Positions 1 to 6,221 of a stretch of 10,972 bases of DNA are shown here, one piece after another (the stretch's first letter is position 1; each line of letters opens with the position of its first letter). The position numbers were made by a program, and so were the translations under genes. Origin of the DNA: Phycisphaerae bacterium. GTDB taxonomy: Bacteria > Planctomycetota > Phycisphaerae > Sedimentisphaerales > Anaerohalosphaeraceae. Location: contig SKKI01000301.1 of NCBI GenBank assembly GCA_007121565.1, positions 1 to 10,972 of the forward strand, in the 5' to 3' direction. A model generated the notes under the pieces. The model made no database searches. It worked only from the letters and a program-made list of their open reading frames with translations, and had not been told where the DNA came from.

Positions 1-581
1 CCGATTGTGGCCCGGCATTCCCGACGCACCATGCGCATCTCGCCGCTGGGCAGAATAATTGTCGCCCAATCGCCCTCTTTGGCCATCAAACGGGCCGTAC
101 CGCCGGCGCTGCGGACCAGCTTGCCGCCCTGGCCGGCGATCATCTCAATATTGTGCACCTCAACGCCGACCGGAATCCCCGACAGCGGCATCGCATTGCC
201 AACGCGCGGCTCAACACGCTGGCCGCTTTCAATCGTCTGGCCGACCTTGATGCCTTCCGGTGCCAGGATATAGCGTTTTTCGCCGTCGCCGTACTGCACC
301 AGCGAAATAAAGCAATTGCGGTTCGGATCGTATTCCACCGTCAGTACTTTGGCCGAAACATCGTCCTTGTTCCGCTTAAAATCGATCATCCGGTAGACCT
401 TCCGGGCCCCGCCGCCGCGAAACCGGCAGGTCGTGCGCCCGTGATGGTTGCGTCCGCCGCTCTTTTTAATACGCTGGCACAGTGTCTTTTCCGGCTTGTC
501 CGTGGTCAGGACAGCCTTGTAATCGATCACCGATGCGTTGCGTCGGCCGTTGCTGGTCGGTTTATAAACTCGTATAGCCAT
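1..581 (-). CDS. rplB: 50S ribosomal protein L2, N-terminal 193 codons (cut by window edge)
   Basis: L2 is a primary 23S rRNA-binding protein of the large subunit, needed for subunit joining and for the peptidyl-transferase centre. The visible part reads MAIRVYKPTSNGRRNASVID at the N-terminus. The RNA-binding OB-fold region carries GGRNHHGRTTCRFRGGG (about residues 42-58), and the SH3-like part begins with VHNIEMIAGQGGKLVRSAGG (about 142-161) followed by MAKEGDWATIILPSGEMRMV. All are L2 hallmarks. The window ends near residue 193, so the C-terminal third, with the conserved histidine near the peptidyl-transferase centre, is not visible. The ATG at 581 has AAGG about 10 bases upstream. It starts 30 bases after the rplW stop and is co-directional, as in the standard S10 operon. 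No frame damage is seen. Confidence 0.97.
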   Translation of the reverse strand, partial: MAIRVYKPTSNGRRNASVIDYKAVLTTDKPEKTLCQRIKKSGGRNHHGRTTCRFRGGGARKVYRMIDFKRNKDDVSAKVLTVEYDPNRNCFISLVQYGDGEKRYILAPEGIKVGQTIESGQRVEPRVGNAMPLSGIPVGVEVHNIEMIAGQGGKLVRSAGGTARLMAKEGDWATIILPSGEMRMVRRECRATI

Positions 582-611
582 TTTCTCTAACCTTATCGTT
601 GGTTACTGCGA

Positions 612-890
612 TCAGAACAAATCAATACGGTCGTCCGGATGCAGCACGACAACCGCCTTTTTCCAGTCCGGTGTCCTGCCGAAACTCCGGCCTCGTCGGC
701 GGGGCTTGCCTTTGACATTCGCCGTCCGCACATCCGTTACCTTGACGTTATACAGACGCTCCACCGCGCTGCGGATCTGCGTCTTATTGGCTTTCTTGTG
801 AACCTGAAAGGAATAGGCATTCTTGACATTCGCAAAATGCATTCCCTGCTCGGTCACCAATGGTCTGACTATGATATTATACTCGTTCAC
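612..890 (-). CDS. rplW: 50S ribosomal protein L23
   Basis: L23 binds 23S rRNA domain III at the exit of the peptide tunnel, where trigger factor and the signal recognition particle dock. The product is 92 residues, a normal length. It opens with the family pattern IIVRPLVTEQGMHFANVKNAYSF, split here as IIVRPLVTEQ and NAYSFQVHKKANKTQIR, continues with the helix SAVERLYNVKVTDVRT (about 41-56), then the basic loop GKPRRRGRSFGRTPDWKKA (about 61-79) and the closing strand VVLHPDD. The start is GTG at 890. No in-frame ATG lies upstream, and a purine-rich AAGGCAAGGGCAG stretch precedes the codon in the 20-base gap after rplD. The spacing fits co-transcription with rplD and rplB. Confidence 0.97.
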   Translation of the reverse strand: MNEYNIIVRPLVTEQGMHFANVKNAYSFQVHKKANKTQIRSAVERLYNVKVTDVRTANVKGKPRRRGRSFGRTPDWKKAVVVLHPDDRIDLF

Positions 891-910
891 GCAACTGCCC
901 TTGCCTTGCT

Positions 911-1537
911 TTAATTCTGATTTCGGTTCAGCAGCGTCATAAACGCTTCTTTCGTAAACAGTACTTTCTGCTTATTGCAGATAACACCGGCGTTCAGATC
1001 GCCGACAACCATCACATCGACCCGCGGAAGATTCCGGGCGGATTTATAGATATTCATATCCACCTGCGGCACCGTCACCAGGCAACTGCGATCAATCTTC
1101 AGATTCGCCAGCACCCGGGCAAAGTCCTTTGTTTTCGGCGTCTCGAAAGCCAGCTCATCGACAATGATCACACCGCCTGTCTGCAATTTGGCCAGCAATG
1201 CCGAATCCCGCGCCAGCCGACGCTGTTTCCGGGGCATATCTTTGCCAAAGTCGCGCGCTTTTTTGGCAAACGTCGTGCCGCCGCCAACACGAATCGGCGT
1301 GCGGACGTTGCCCACGCGGGCATTGCCGGTACCCTTCTGACGATACAGTTTCCGCGTGGAGCCCTGCACCTCGGAGCGGCCCTTGGTCGCAGCCGTGCCG
1401 AGCCGTTTGTTGGCCTGGTACATCACGATCGCCTGCTTGAGCAGCGGATGTCGGACCGTACTGCCCAAGACCGCCTCATCGACCTGCAAGAGATCAACCT
1501 GATCGCCTTCTCGATTGTAAACCGCTACGTCAATCAT
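911..1537 (-). CDS. rplD: 50S ribosomal protein L4
   Basis: L4 is an early-assembly 23S rRNA-binding protein. Its extended loop lines the peptide exit tunnel near the macrolide site. At 208 residues it has normal length. The loop is visible at about residues 46-100, with the signature LYRQKGTGNARVGNVRTPIR, then GGGTTFAKKARDF and MPRKQRRLARDSAL. The C-terminal globular part has VIIVDELAFETPKTKDFARV and ends in a KEAFMTLLNR helix. The ATG at 1537 follows GGATAGGAAT, a close Shine-Dalgarno. It starts 38 bases after the rplC stop. In Escherichia coli L4 also represses its own operon through the S10 leader; whether that applies here is unknown, but a structured leader does precede rpsJ in this window. 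The YRQKGTGNAR variant resembles planctomycete L4 (inference from memory of the family). Confidence 0.97.
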   Translation of the reverse strand: MIDVAVYNREGDQVDLLQVDEAVLGSTVRHPLLKQAIVMYQANKRLGTAATKGRSEVQGSTRKLYRQKGTGNARVGNVRTPIRVGGGTTFAKKARDFGKDMPRKQRRLARDSALLAKLQTGGVIIVDELAFETPKTKDFARVLANLKIDRSCLVTVPQVDMNIYKSARNLPRVDVMVVGDLNAGVICNKQKVLFTKEAFMTLLNRNQN

Positions 1538-1575
1538 ATTCCTATCCAGCTTATATTCTGTCGCTTGCGTTCAAC

Positions 1576-2238
1576 TTAGCTCTGCGGGCGGGTGTGCGAG
1601 CTTCGAATCTCCACAAAGCCGCCCACCGGACCGGGCACAGCGCCCTTGACCACCAGCAGATTGTTTTCCTGATCCACGCTGACCAGTTGATGATGCTTGG
1701 TCGTGACCCGGTCACCGCCCATCCGACCGGCCATCCGTTTGCCTTTTTTCAGGTTTCCACCATGGCCGGCATCGCTGGCATAACTGGAAATCGACCCGGC
1801 GGCGCGGTGCTTTCGCTCGGTTCCGTGCGAGGCGGGAAACCCGCCAAATCCGTGACGCTTCATCACGCCGGCAAAGCCTCTGCCCTTGCTCGTGCCGATC
1901 ACATCGACAAACCGGATCGCCTCAAACATACTCACATCCACCTGATCGCCGGCGGCATACTCCGGCGTCTGATCGGCGGCAAACCGCCACTCGCGTACCA
2001 GACGCTTCGGGGTCGTATTGGCCTTTTGAGCATGTCCGGCAGCCGGTTGTTTCACCCGCGAGGGCTTGACATCCTCAAATCCCAACTGCACCGCGGTGTA
2101 GCCGTCGGTCTGCGGGGTTTTGACCTGCAGAACCGTGCACGGACCGGCCTGAAGAACCGTCACAGGGATCATCTTGCCCTGCTCGTCGTACACCTGTGTC
2201 ATTCCGATTTTTTTACCCAGCAACATCGCCATTGTCAT
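1576..2238 (-). CDS. rplC: 50S ribosomal protein L3
   Basis: L3 starts 50S assembly, and its long central loop reaches towards the peptidyl-transferase centre. The 220-residue product opens with MLLGKKIGMTQVYDEQGKMI, the classic L3 start, and has the central loop RHGFGGFPASHGTERKHRAA (about 128-147) followed by GKRMAGRMGGDRVTTKHHQL. The closing strand is LLVVKGAVPGPVGGFVEIR. The HGTERKHR variant is typical of planctomycete L3 as far as I recall. The glutamine methylated by PrmB in enterobacteria (GQMG) is Arg172 here (GRMG). The start is uncertain: ATGs at 2238, 2232 and 2226 are in frame. The AAAGGA box is about 4 bases from the first, 10 from the second and 16 from the third, so the first or second is likely. 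It lies 42 bases downstream of rpsJ. Confidence 0.96.
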   Translation of the reverse strand: MTMAMLLGKKIGMTQVYDEQGKMIPVTVLQAGPCTVLQVKTPQTDGYTAVQLGFEDVKPSRVKQPAAGHAQKANTTPKRLVREWRFAADQTPEYAAGDQVDVSMFEAIRFVDVIGTSKGRGFAGVMKRHGFGGFPASHGTERKHRAAGSISSYASDAGHGGNLKKGKRMAGRMGGDRVTTKHHQLVSVDQENNLLVVKGAVPGPVGGFVEIRSSHTRPQS

Positions 2239-2280
2239 CTATTCCTTTGCTCGTCACATCCGGCCGTCATAAAGCCGTCA

Positions 2281-2592
2281 TCAGGCCTTGATCTTAACAA
2301 AAACACCCGCCGGAACAACAAGCCGATTCAGGGCTTCGACCGTACGGGCATTAGCTTCATAAATATCGATCAGACGTTTGTGCGTGCGCATTTCAAACTG
2401 CTCCCGCGATTTTTTGTCAATATGCGGGCTGCGCAGCACGGTATAACGTTCGATCCGCGTCGGCAGCGGCACCGGACCGCTGACTCGAGCGTTCGTCCGA
2501 CGTGCCTGCTCAACGATTTCCTTGGCACTGCTGTCCAGCGCCCGATGGTCGTAGGCTTCCATCCGGATTCTGATTCGTTCGCTATCGGCCAT
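2281..2592 (-). CDS. rpsJ: 30S ribosomal protein S10 (NusE)
   Basis: S10 is a head protein of the small subunit. As NusE, together with NusB, it also joins transcription antitermination complexes and links transcription to translation through NusG. The 103-residue product has the full S10 pattern: [20 protein letters not shown] (about 7-26), then [20 protein letters not shown] (about 39-58), [19 protein letters not shown] (about 59-77), and the C-terminal strand [11 protein letters not shown]. The ATG at 2592 has AAGGA six bases upstream, a good site. It is the first gene of the S10 cluster and is preceded by 383 non-coding bases, far more than the gaps inside the cluster. This suggests that the cluster has its own promoter and leader. 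Confidence 0.98.
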   Translation of the reverse strand: MADSERIRIRMEAYDHRALDSSAKEIVEQARRTNARVSGPVPLPTRIERYTVLRSPHIDKKSREQFEMRTHKRLIDIYEANARTVEALNRLVVPAGVFVKIKA

Positions 2593-2946
2593 TGTTATTC
2601 CTTGATTTTTCTACTTTATGTATCTACAACCAAAGACACGTTACACATATCGCACAAAGATTAATTGAAAATCAAGCAAACAAAATCCCCCTGTTGCATA
2701 ACAGTGAGATTTATGTCACTTTTTGTTAGGCAGGCAAGGCATCAGATTCGCCTTCCTTAAATTTCCTGAAAGCCTCATTCAAGACTTTCCCGACCTGTCT
2801 GATCAAAGACCTGCACCTACACTATCTTGAGGTGCCGCTCTTTTCAGGTCCACTATCTGCCGTCCCTGGGACGCATTATTAATGGTATGACCGGCCCAAC
2901 TCGAAACGCACAAAACTCCTTTTCGTGCTCGCTCCGGCCGAAAGTC
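2593..2946 (-). promoter_or_regulatory. Candidate structured 5' leader RNA of the S10 operon
   Basis: This non-coding stretch separates fusA from rpsJ. Read on the minus strand it can form a series of hairpins. The first is GCACGAAAA with TTTTGTGC (2908-2928; 8 pairs, one bulged G, GGAG loop), closed outside by CGGCC/GGCCG (2936-2940 with 2892-2896) and GAC/GTC (2944-2946 with 2889-2891). Next come CGTCC/GGACG (2861-2873), a two-part stem GACCTG...CACCT/AGGTGCAGGTC (2808-2850), a 7-pair stem GAAAGTC/GGCTTTC with one G-U (2768-2789), AAGGC/GCCTT (2736-2754) and AGTGA/TCACT (2703-2720). Five-base stems arise by chance, so only the first and third are notable alone. None is followed by a T-run, so no intrinsic terminator is seen. 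The structures start where a promoter at 2951-2979 would begin transcription. Role inferred: ribosomal-protein feedback leader or separate small RNA. Confidence 0.45.
2879..2911 (-). CDS. Possible leader mini-ORF (MRFELGRSYH)
   Basis: A GTG at 2911 follows AAGGAG by four bases, the strongest Shine-Dalgarno-like match in the gap, and opens a 10-codon frame ending in TAA. The GGAG lies in the loop of the first leader hairpin, while the start codon lies in its 3' arm, so folding would hide the start. A second frame (ATG at 2876, MRPRDGR, stop at 2853-2855) follows directly but has no clear ribosome site. No homologue is recognised. The frame could be chance, since such short frames are common. 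It matters only as a possible translated leader that would couple ribosome movement to RNA folding. Confidence 0.2.
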   Translation of the reverse strand: MRFELGRSYH

Positions 2947-2950
2947 CCTT

Positions 2951-2979
2951 TATTTAGCACAATTTTTTTGCCCTGTCAA
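2951..2979 (-). promoter_or_regulatory. Probable promoter for the S10 operon, overlapping the fusA stop
   Basis: A perfect -35 box TTGACA occupies 2974-2979, and the TGA stop of fusA (2976-2978) lies inside it. Seventeen bases downstream is TAAATA (2951-2956) as a weak -10 box, helped by a preceding TGC (extended -10). The spacer contains a run of seven A. The start point would fall near 2944-2946, at the base of the first leader hairpin. The -10 matches the consensus at only three positions, so the call rests on the -35, the spacing, the extended element and the position. Confidence 0.5.
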
Positions 2980-5057
2980 TAGTTTAATAAAATTTTTTCA
3001 GAAATTTGTTCCGGAATTTTTTCATAGCACAGCGGCTCCATCGTAAAGCTGCCGCGCCCGGCGGTGGCCCCGCGAATCTGGCTGGAATAGCCGAACATTT
3101 CCGACAGCGGCACCTTGGCATCGAGGATCCGCATCGTGCCGTGCAGACGGGTATCGGTGATAAGCCCCCGTTTGGCAATCAGATTCCCCTGAACCGCCCC
3201 GAAATACTGCTCAGGCACGATGACCTGCACCCGCATAATCGGCTCCAGCAGCGCAGGTTCCGCCTTGGGCAGCGCCTCGCGGATGGCCAGCACCCCGGCC
3301 TGTTCAAAGGCCAGCTCCGACGAATCCACCTCATGATACGACCCATCCAGCAGCGTCACCTTGACCCCCACAACCGGATAGCCCCCCAGGGGGCCGCTGG
3401 CCAGGCCCTCCATGACCCCGCTTTCGACCGCCGAGATATACTCTTTTGGAATCGCACCGCCGACAATCGCGTTGACAAACTCATTGTGCCGCACGAAGTG
3501 GCCGTCCTCGTCATACATCGGCTCGACCGCGATGACCGCATGGCCGAATTGCCCCCGGCCGCCGGTCTGCTTGACAAACTTGCCAACCGCCTCGGTCTGC
3601 CCGCAAATCGCCTCCTTGTAGGCCACGCGCGGCCGACCGACCCGCACATCCACGCCAATATCGCGCACCAGCTTATGTTCCAGCACCTCCAGATGCAGCT
3701 CGCCCATTCCGCTGATGATCGTTTGCCCCGTCTCTTCGTCGAATTTCGACGCAAACGTCGGATCCTCGCGCCGCAGCAGCGCCAGCGCCTCGCCCAGTTT
3801 GGCCCGATCGGCGGCCGATTTCGGTTCGATCGACATACTGATCACCGTCTCGGGAAACTCAATGCTTTCCAACTGCACCGGATGACGCGAATCACAGAGT
3901 GTATCGCCGGTCAGCGTCTCCTTGAGACCGACCACCGCCACAATATCGCCGGCCTGAGCGGAATCGACCAGTTGCCGCGCGTTGGCGTGCATCTGGAACA
4001 GACGCGTAATATTTTCCTTGCGGCCGCGCGAAATATCATACACGCGCGTACCCTTTTTGAGCGTACCCTGGTAAATCCGTAAAAAGTACAAATCGCCGTG
4101 TTTGTCGCTGGTAATCTTAAACGCCAGCGCGACAAACGGCTTTTTCGGATCGCACGTCACCGCGACGGGCTTTTCCTTGTCGCCGTTCTCCCAGCCGGTC
4201 ACCGGCGGCATATCCAGCGGCGAAGGCAAATAATCCACCACCGCATCCATCAGCCGCCTGACACCGATATTCCGCAGCGCCGAGCCGACCAGAACCGGCT
4301 GAATCTTGCCCGCAACGGTCCCCGTGCGAAGGGCGCTGCGAATCATCTCTTCGGATATCGGCTCATCGTGGATATAGGCGTCCATCAATGCCTCATCGAA
4401 CTCGGCGGCCGATTCAATCATTTTATGACGCCACTGCTTAGCCTGCTCGACCAGCGCTTCGGGAATCTCGTGCTCCCAGAAATTTCCAGCCGTTTCGGTC
4501 TCGTGAAAATAAACCGCCTTTTGCGTGACCAGGTCCACCACCCCCTCAAACGTGGACTCGGCGCCGATGGGAATCTGAATCGGCACCGGCTGAGCCACTA
4601 ACTTATTTCGGATATCGGCCACCGTCATCTCAAAATCGGCGCCAACCTTGTCCATTTTATTGACAAAGCACAGACAGGACAGTTTGTACTTCTGCCCCTG
4701 CCGCCAGACCGTCTCGCTCTGGGCCTGAACCCCTTCCGAGGCGTCAAAGGCCGCCACGGCACCATCCAGCACGCGCAGCGAGCGCTCGACCTCAGCCGTG
4801 AAATCCACGTGACCGGGCGTGTCGATCAGATTGATATCAAAATCGCGCCACAGGCACTTGGTCGCCGCCGAGGTGATGGTAATGCCGCGCTCCTGCTCTT
4901 CCTGCATAAAATCCATCACCGCGGTACCCTCGTGGGTTTCGCCTATTTTATAGGTCTTACCGCTGAAATACAGGATCCGCTCCGAGACCGTCGTCTTGCC
5001 GGCGTCGATATGCGCCATGACCCCGATATTACGTACTCTTGTTAGATCACTTTCCAT
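2976..5057 (-). CDS. fusA: Translation elongation factor G
   Basis: EF-G is the cytoplasmic GTPase that drives tRNA-mRNA translocation and, with RRF, ribosome recycling. The 693-residue protein has the full set: P-loop AHIDAGKTT (15-23), switch I with ERGITITSAAT (56-66), DTPGHVDF (79-86) with catalytic His83, NKMD (133-136) and GSAL (258-261). Domain II follows (about 305-395), domain III with ISGMGELHLEV (about 448-458), domain IV with GGRGQFGH (499-506), GGAIPKEYI (533-541) and the tip loop DGSYHEVDSSE around His575, and domain V with MFGYSSQIRGATAGRGSFTM. The ATG at 5057 has AAGG five bases upstream. Planctomycetes often carry the spdEFG1/spdEFG2 pair instead of one canonical EF-G. The length and location fit a translocation-type enzyme, but the subfamily cannot be fixed by eye. 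A terminator upstream suggests partly separate transcription. Confidence 0.98.
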   Translation of the reverse strand: MESDLTRVRNIGVMAHIDAGKTTVSERILYFSGKTYKIGETHEGTAVMDFMQEEQERGITITSAATKCLWRDFDINLIDTPGHVDFTAEVERSLRVLDGAVAAFDASEGVQAQSETVWRQGQKYKLSCLCFVNKMDKVGADFEMTVADIRNKLVAQPVPIQIPIGAESTFEGVVDLVTQKAVYFHETETAGNFWEHEIPEALVEQAKQWRHKMIESAAEFDEALMDAYIHDEPISEEMIRSALRTGTVAGKIQPVLVGSALRNIGVRRLMDAVVDYLPSPLDMPPVTGWENGDKEKPVAVTCDPKKPFVALAFKITSDKHGDLYFLRIYQGTLKKGTRVYDISRGRKENITRLFQMHANARQLVDSAQAGDIVAVVGLKETLTGDTLCDSRHPVQLESIEFPETVISMSIEPKSAADRAKLGEALALLRREDPTFASKFDEETGQTIISGMGELHLEVLEHKLVRDIGVDVRVGRPRVAYKEAICGQTEAVGKFVKQTGGRGQFGHAVIAVEPMYDEDGHFVRHNEFVNAIVGGAIPKEYISAVESGVMEGLASGPLGGYPVVGVKVTLLDGSYHEVDSSELAFEQAGVLAIREALPKAEPALLEPIMRVQVIVPEQYFGAVQGNLIAKRGLITDTRLHGTMRILDAKVPLSEMFGYSSQIRGATAGRGSFTMEPLCYEKIPEQISEKILLNY

Positions 5058-5121
5058 ATATGCCTTATGCTATATCCAACTTATCGATAACAAAACACCG
5101 CTACACCAACCCCCTCCATGC

Positions 5122-5151
5122 AACATAACACTCGATATTAAAAAGAGTTAA
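5122..5151 (-). promoter_or_regulatory. Weak candidate promoter for fusA
   Basis: Between the rpsG terminator and fusA, the minus strand has TTAACT (5146-5151), an 18-base spacer and TATGTT (5122-5127). Each box matches consensus at four of six positions. The start would lie near 5115, giving a leader of about 58 bases. The 182-base gap also contains a GC-rich segment at about 5161-5180 and otherwise nothing recognisable. The case for a promoter rests mainly on the strong terminator just upstream, since fusA must be highly expressed. Confidence 0.3.
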
Positions 5152-5183
5152 CTAATCCCTGCGCGACCGGGCGCCGCGCCAAT

Positions 5184-5226
5184 AAAAAACTGCCACGGTT
5201 CTGATCTACAGAAAAACCGTGGCAGT
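5184..5226 (-). terminator. Intrinsic terminator after rpsG
   Basis: The minus strand carries a perfect 12-base inverted repeat, ACTGCCACGGTT (5215-5226) and AACCGTGGCAGT (5189-5200). Its 14-base loop can pair further (CTG/CAG around TAGAT), and a run of six T follows at 5184-5189. It begins 14 bases past the rpsG stop. In the plus direction the repeat is followed by GAAAAAA, not T, so the terminator serves the minus strand. It should end or sharply reduce transcription before fusA. Confidence 0.88.
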
Positions 5227-5239
5227 GAAAAAACGCGAC

Positions 5240-5713
5240 TTACCAGGCAAAATGAGCAAAGGCCTTGTTGGCCTCAGCCATACGATGCACGTTTTCACGC
5301 GTGGACATCGCCGAGCCTTCTTTGCGGTACGCATCCATCAATTCCGAGGCCAGTCGGATGGACATCGGCTTGCCCTTCTTGCCCCGGGAGGCCGCCAGAA
5401 CCCAGCGAATCGCCAGCGATAACTGACGCTTCGGACCGACCTGCATCGGTACCTGGTAGTTCGACCCGCCGACACGCTTGCTGCGCACCTCAAGCATCGG
5501 CTTGACATTGTTAATCGCCGTTTCAAATACCTCGATGGGCGGAACATCCGTAATCTTCTTTTCGATCTCGGTCAGCGCATCATAAAAAACATTTGACGCG
5601 ACGCTTTTTTTACCGTCCCACATCAGGCAGTTGATAAACTTGGATGCCAGCTTGCTGTTATGCACCGGATCCGGTTTTAACTGTTCTTTCGAGGCTGTGA
5701 ATTTCTTTGCCAT
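5240..5713 (-). CDS. rpsG: 30S ribosomal protein S7
   Basis: S7 starts assembly of the 30S head by binding the 3' domain of 16S rRNA and lies near the E-site tRNA. The product is 157 residues, a typical length. Visible signatures are [20 protein letters not shown] (about 20-39), [20 protein letters not shown] (about 62-81), [20 protein letters not shown] (about 82-101), the helix [17 protein letters not shown] and the C-terminal [15 protein letters not shown] segment (here [20 protein letters not shown]). The ATG at 5713 has AAGG nine bases upstream; two other ATGs just upstream are out of frame. It follows rpsL by 86 bases. In Escherichia coli S7 represses the str operon by binding the S12-S7 gap; a small hairpin lies in the same gap here. 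A strong terminator follows. Confidence 0.98.
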   Translation of the reverse strand: MAKKFTASKEQLKPDPVHNSKLASKFINCLMWDGKKSVASNVFYDALTEIEKKITDVPPIEVFETAINNVKPMLEVRSKRVGGSNYQVPMQVGPKRQLSLAIRWVLAASRGKKGKPMSIRLASELMDAYRKEGSAMSTRENVHRMAEANKAFAHFAW

Positions 5714-5767
5714 GCATTCATACCTTATATATTAAAGGGTACTCGTTTACGCTTGAGAAGATAAGTT

Positions 5768-5782
5768 TCGGCCATAGGCCGA
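5768..5782 (-). other. Small hairpin in the rpsL-rpsG gap
   Basis: TCGGCC and GGCCGA form a perfect 6-base stem around a 3-base loop in the 86-base gap between rpsL and rpsG. No T-run follows, so it is not a terminator. The position matches the S12-S7 intercistronic region that S7 binds in Escherichia coli, but one short stem is not evidence of S7 binding. It may equally aid coupling or be chance. Confidence 0.35.
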
Positions 5783-5799
5783 TTATGTATTCCGATTGT

Positions 5800-6168
5800 T
5801 TATTTTCCTTTTTTAGCGCCGTACTTACTGCGTCCCTGCATCCGGCCGCTGACACCACTGGTATCCAGCGTACCGCGGACGATATGGTACCGCACGCCCG
5901 GCAGGTCTCGCACACGGCCGCCCCGAATGATCACCGTGCTGTGTTCCTGCAGGTTGTGATCGATACCCGGGATATAGGCCGCCACTTCCTTGCCGTTGGT
6001 CAGACGCACACGGGCAATCTTACGCAGCGCCGAGTTGGGCTTTTTGGGCGTTTGGGTACGTACAATCAGACACACCCCCCGCTTTTGCGGCGAGCCGCTG
6101 ATATCCGAAACGCGCTTTTTGGCCTTTCCTTTTCGGCCTTTGTTGACTAACTGATTGATAGTCGGCAT
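5800..6168 (-). CDS. rpsL: 30S ribosomal protein S12
   Basis: S12 sits at the decoding centre of the small subunit and controls tRNA selection; it is the classic streptomycin-resistance locus. The 122-residue product carries [33 protein letters not shown] (about 27-46), [20 protein letters not shown] and [19 protein letters not shown] (81-99). Lys42 (PKKPNS) corresponds to the usual wild-type lysine 43. The second streptomycin-linked lysine (usually GGRVKDLPG, K88 in gene numbering) is Arg87 here. Asp88, the site of RimO methylthiolation in Escherichia coli, is kept. The ATG at 6168 has a strong GGAG five bases upstream. It begins 53 bases after rpoC, with no terminator between, so it is probably co-transcribed with rpoC and rpsG. 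Confidence 0.98.
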   Translation of the reverse strand: MPTINQLVNKGRKGKAKKRVSDISGSPQKRGVCLIVRTQTPKKPNSALRKIARVRLTNGKEVAAYIPGIDHNLQEHSTVIIRGGRVRDLPGVRYHIVRGTLDTSGVSGRMQGRSKYGAKKGK

Positions 6169-6221
6169 ACTTTCTCCAAAACTGTCTATGTCTTAAATTC
6201 TTATATGTATCTGCAAAATCA

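Noticed and set aside
1594..2664. Plus-strand open frame across rplC, rpsJ and part of the leader
   Set aside because: It is antisense to two certain ribosomal-protein genes and has no recognisable product.
2647..2675. Second promoter-like pair upstream of rpsJ (TTGATT, 17 bases, CGATAT)
   Set aside because: The -10 matches consensus at only two positions; the pair at 2951-2979 is clearly better.
2703..2725. Hairpin AGTGA/TCACT followed by TTTTT on the plus strand, a possible terminator
   Set aside because: The stem is only five pairs with an 8-base loop, and no plus-strand gene exists to be terminated.
2726..2806. Minus-strand TTG frame of 26 codons in the fusA-rpsJ gap (LIRQVGKVLNEAFRKFKEGE...)
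   Set aside because: It looks protein-like, but the start is weak, there is no good ribosome site, and it overlaps the structured leader. I also considered an insertion-sequence remnant and found no terminal repeats or transposase motif to support it.
3006..4082. Plus-strand open frame (358 codons) opposite fusA
   Set aside because: Antisense shadow of fusA domains III to V.
6180..6221. TATAAG box upstream of rpsL as a possible promoter
   Set aside because: The -10 is good, but no -35 box lies at 16 to 18 bases; the 53-base gap is better explained by readthrough from rpoC.
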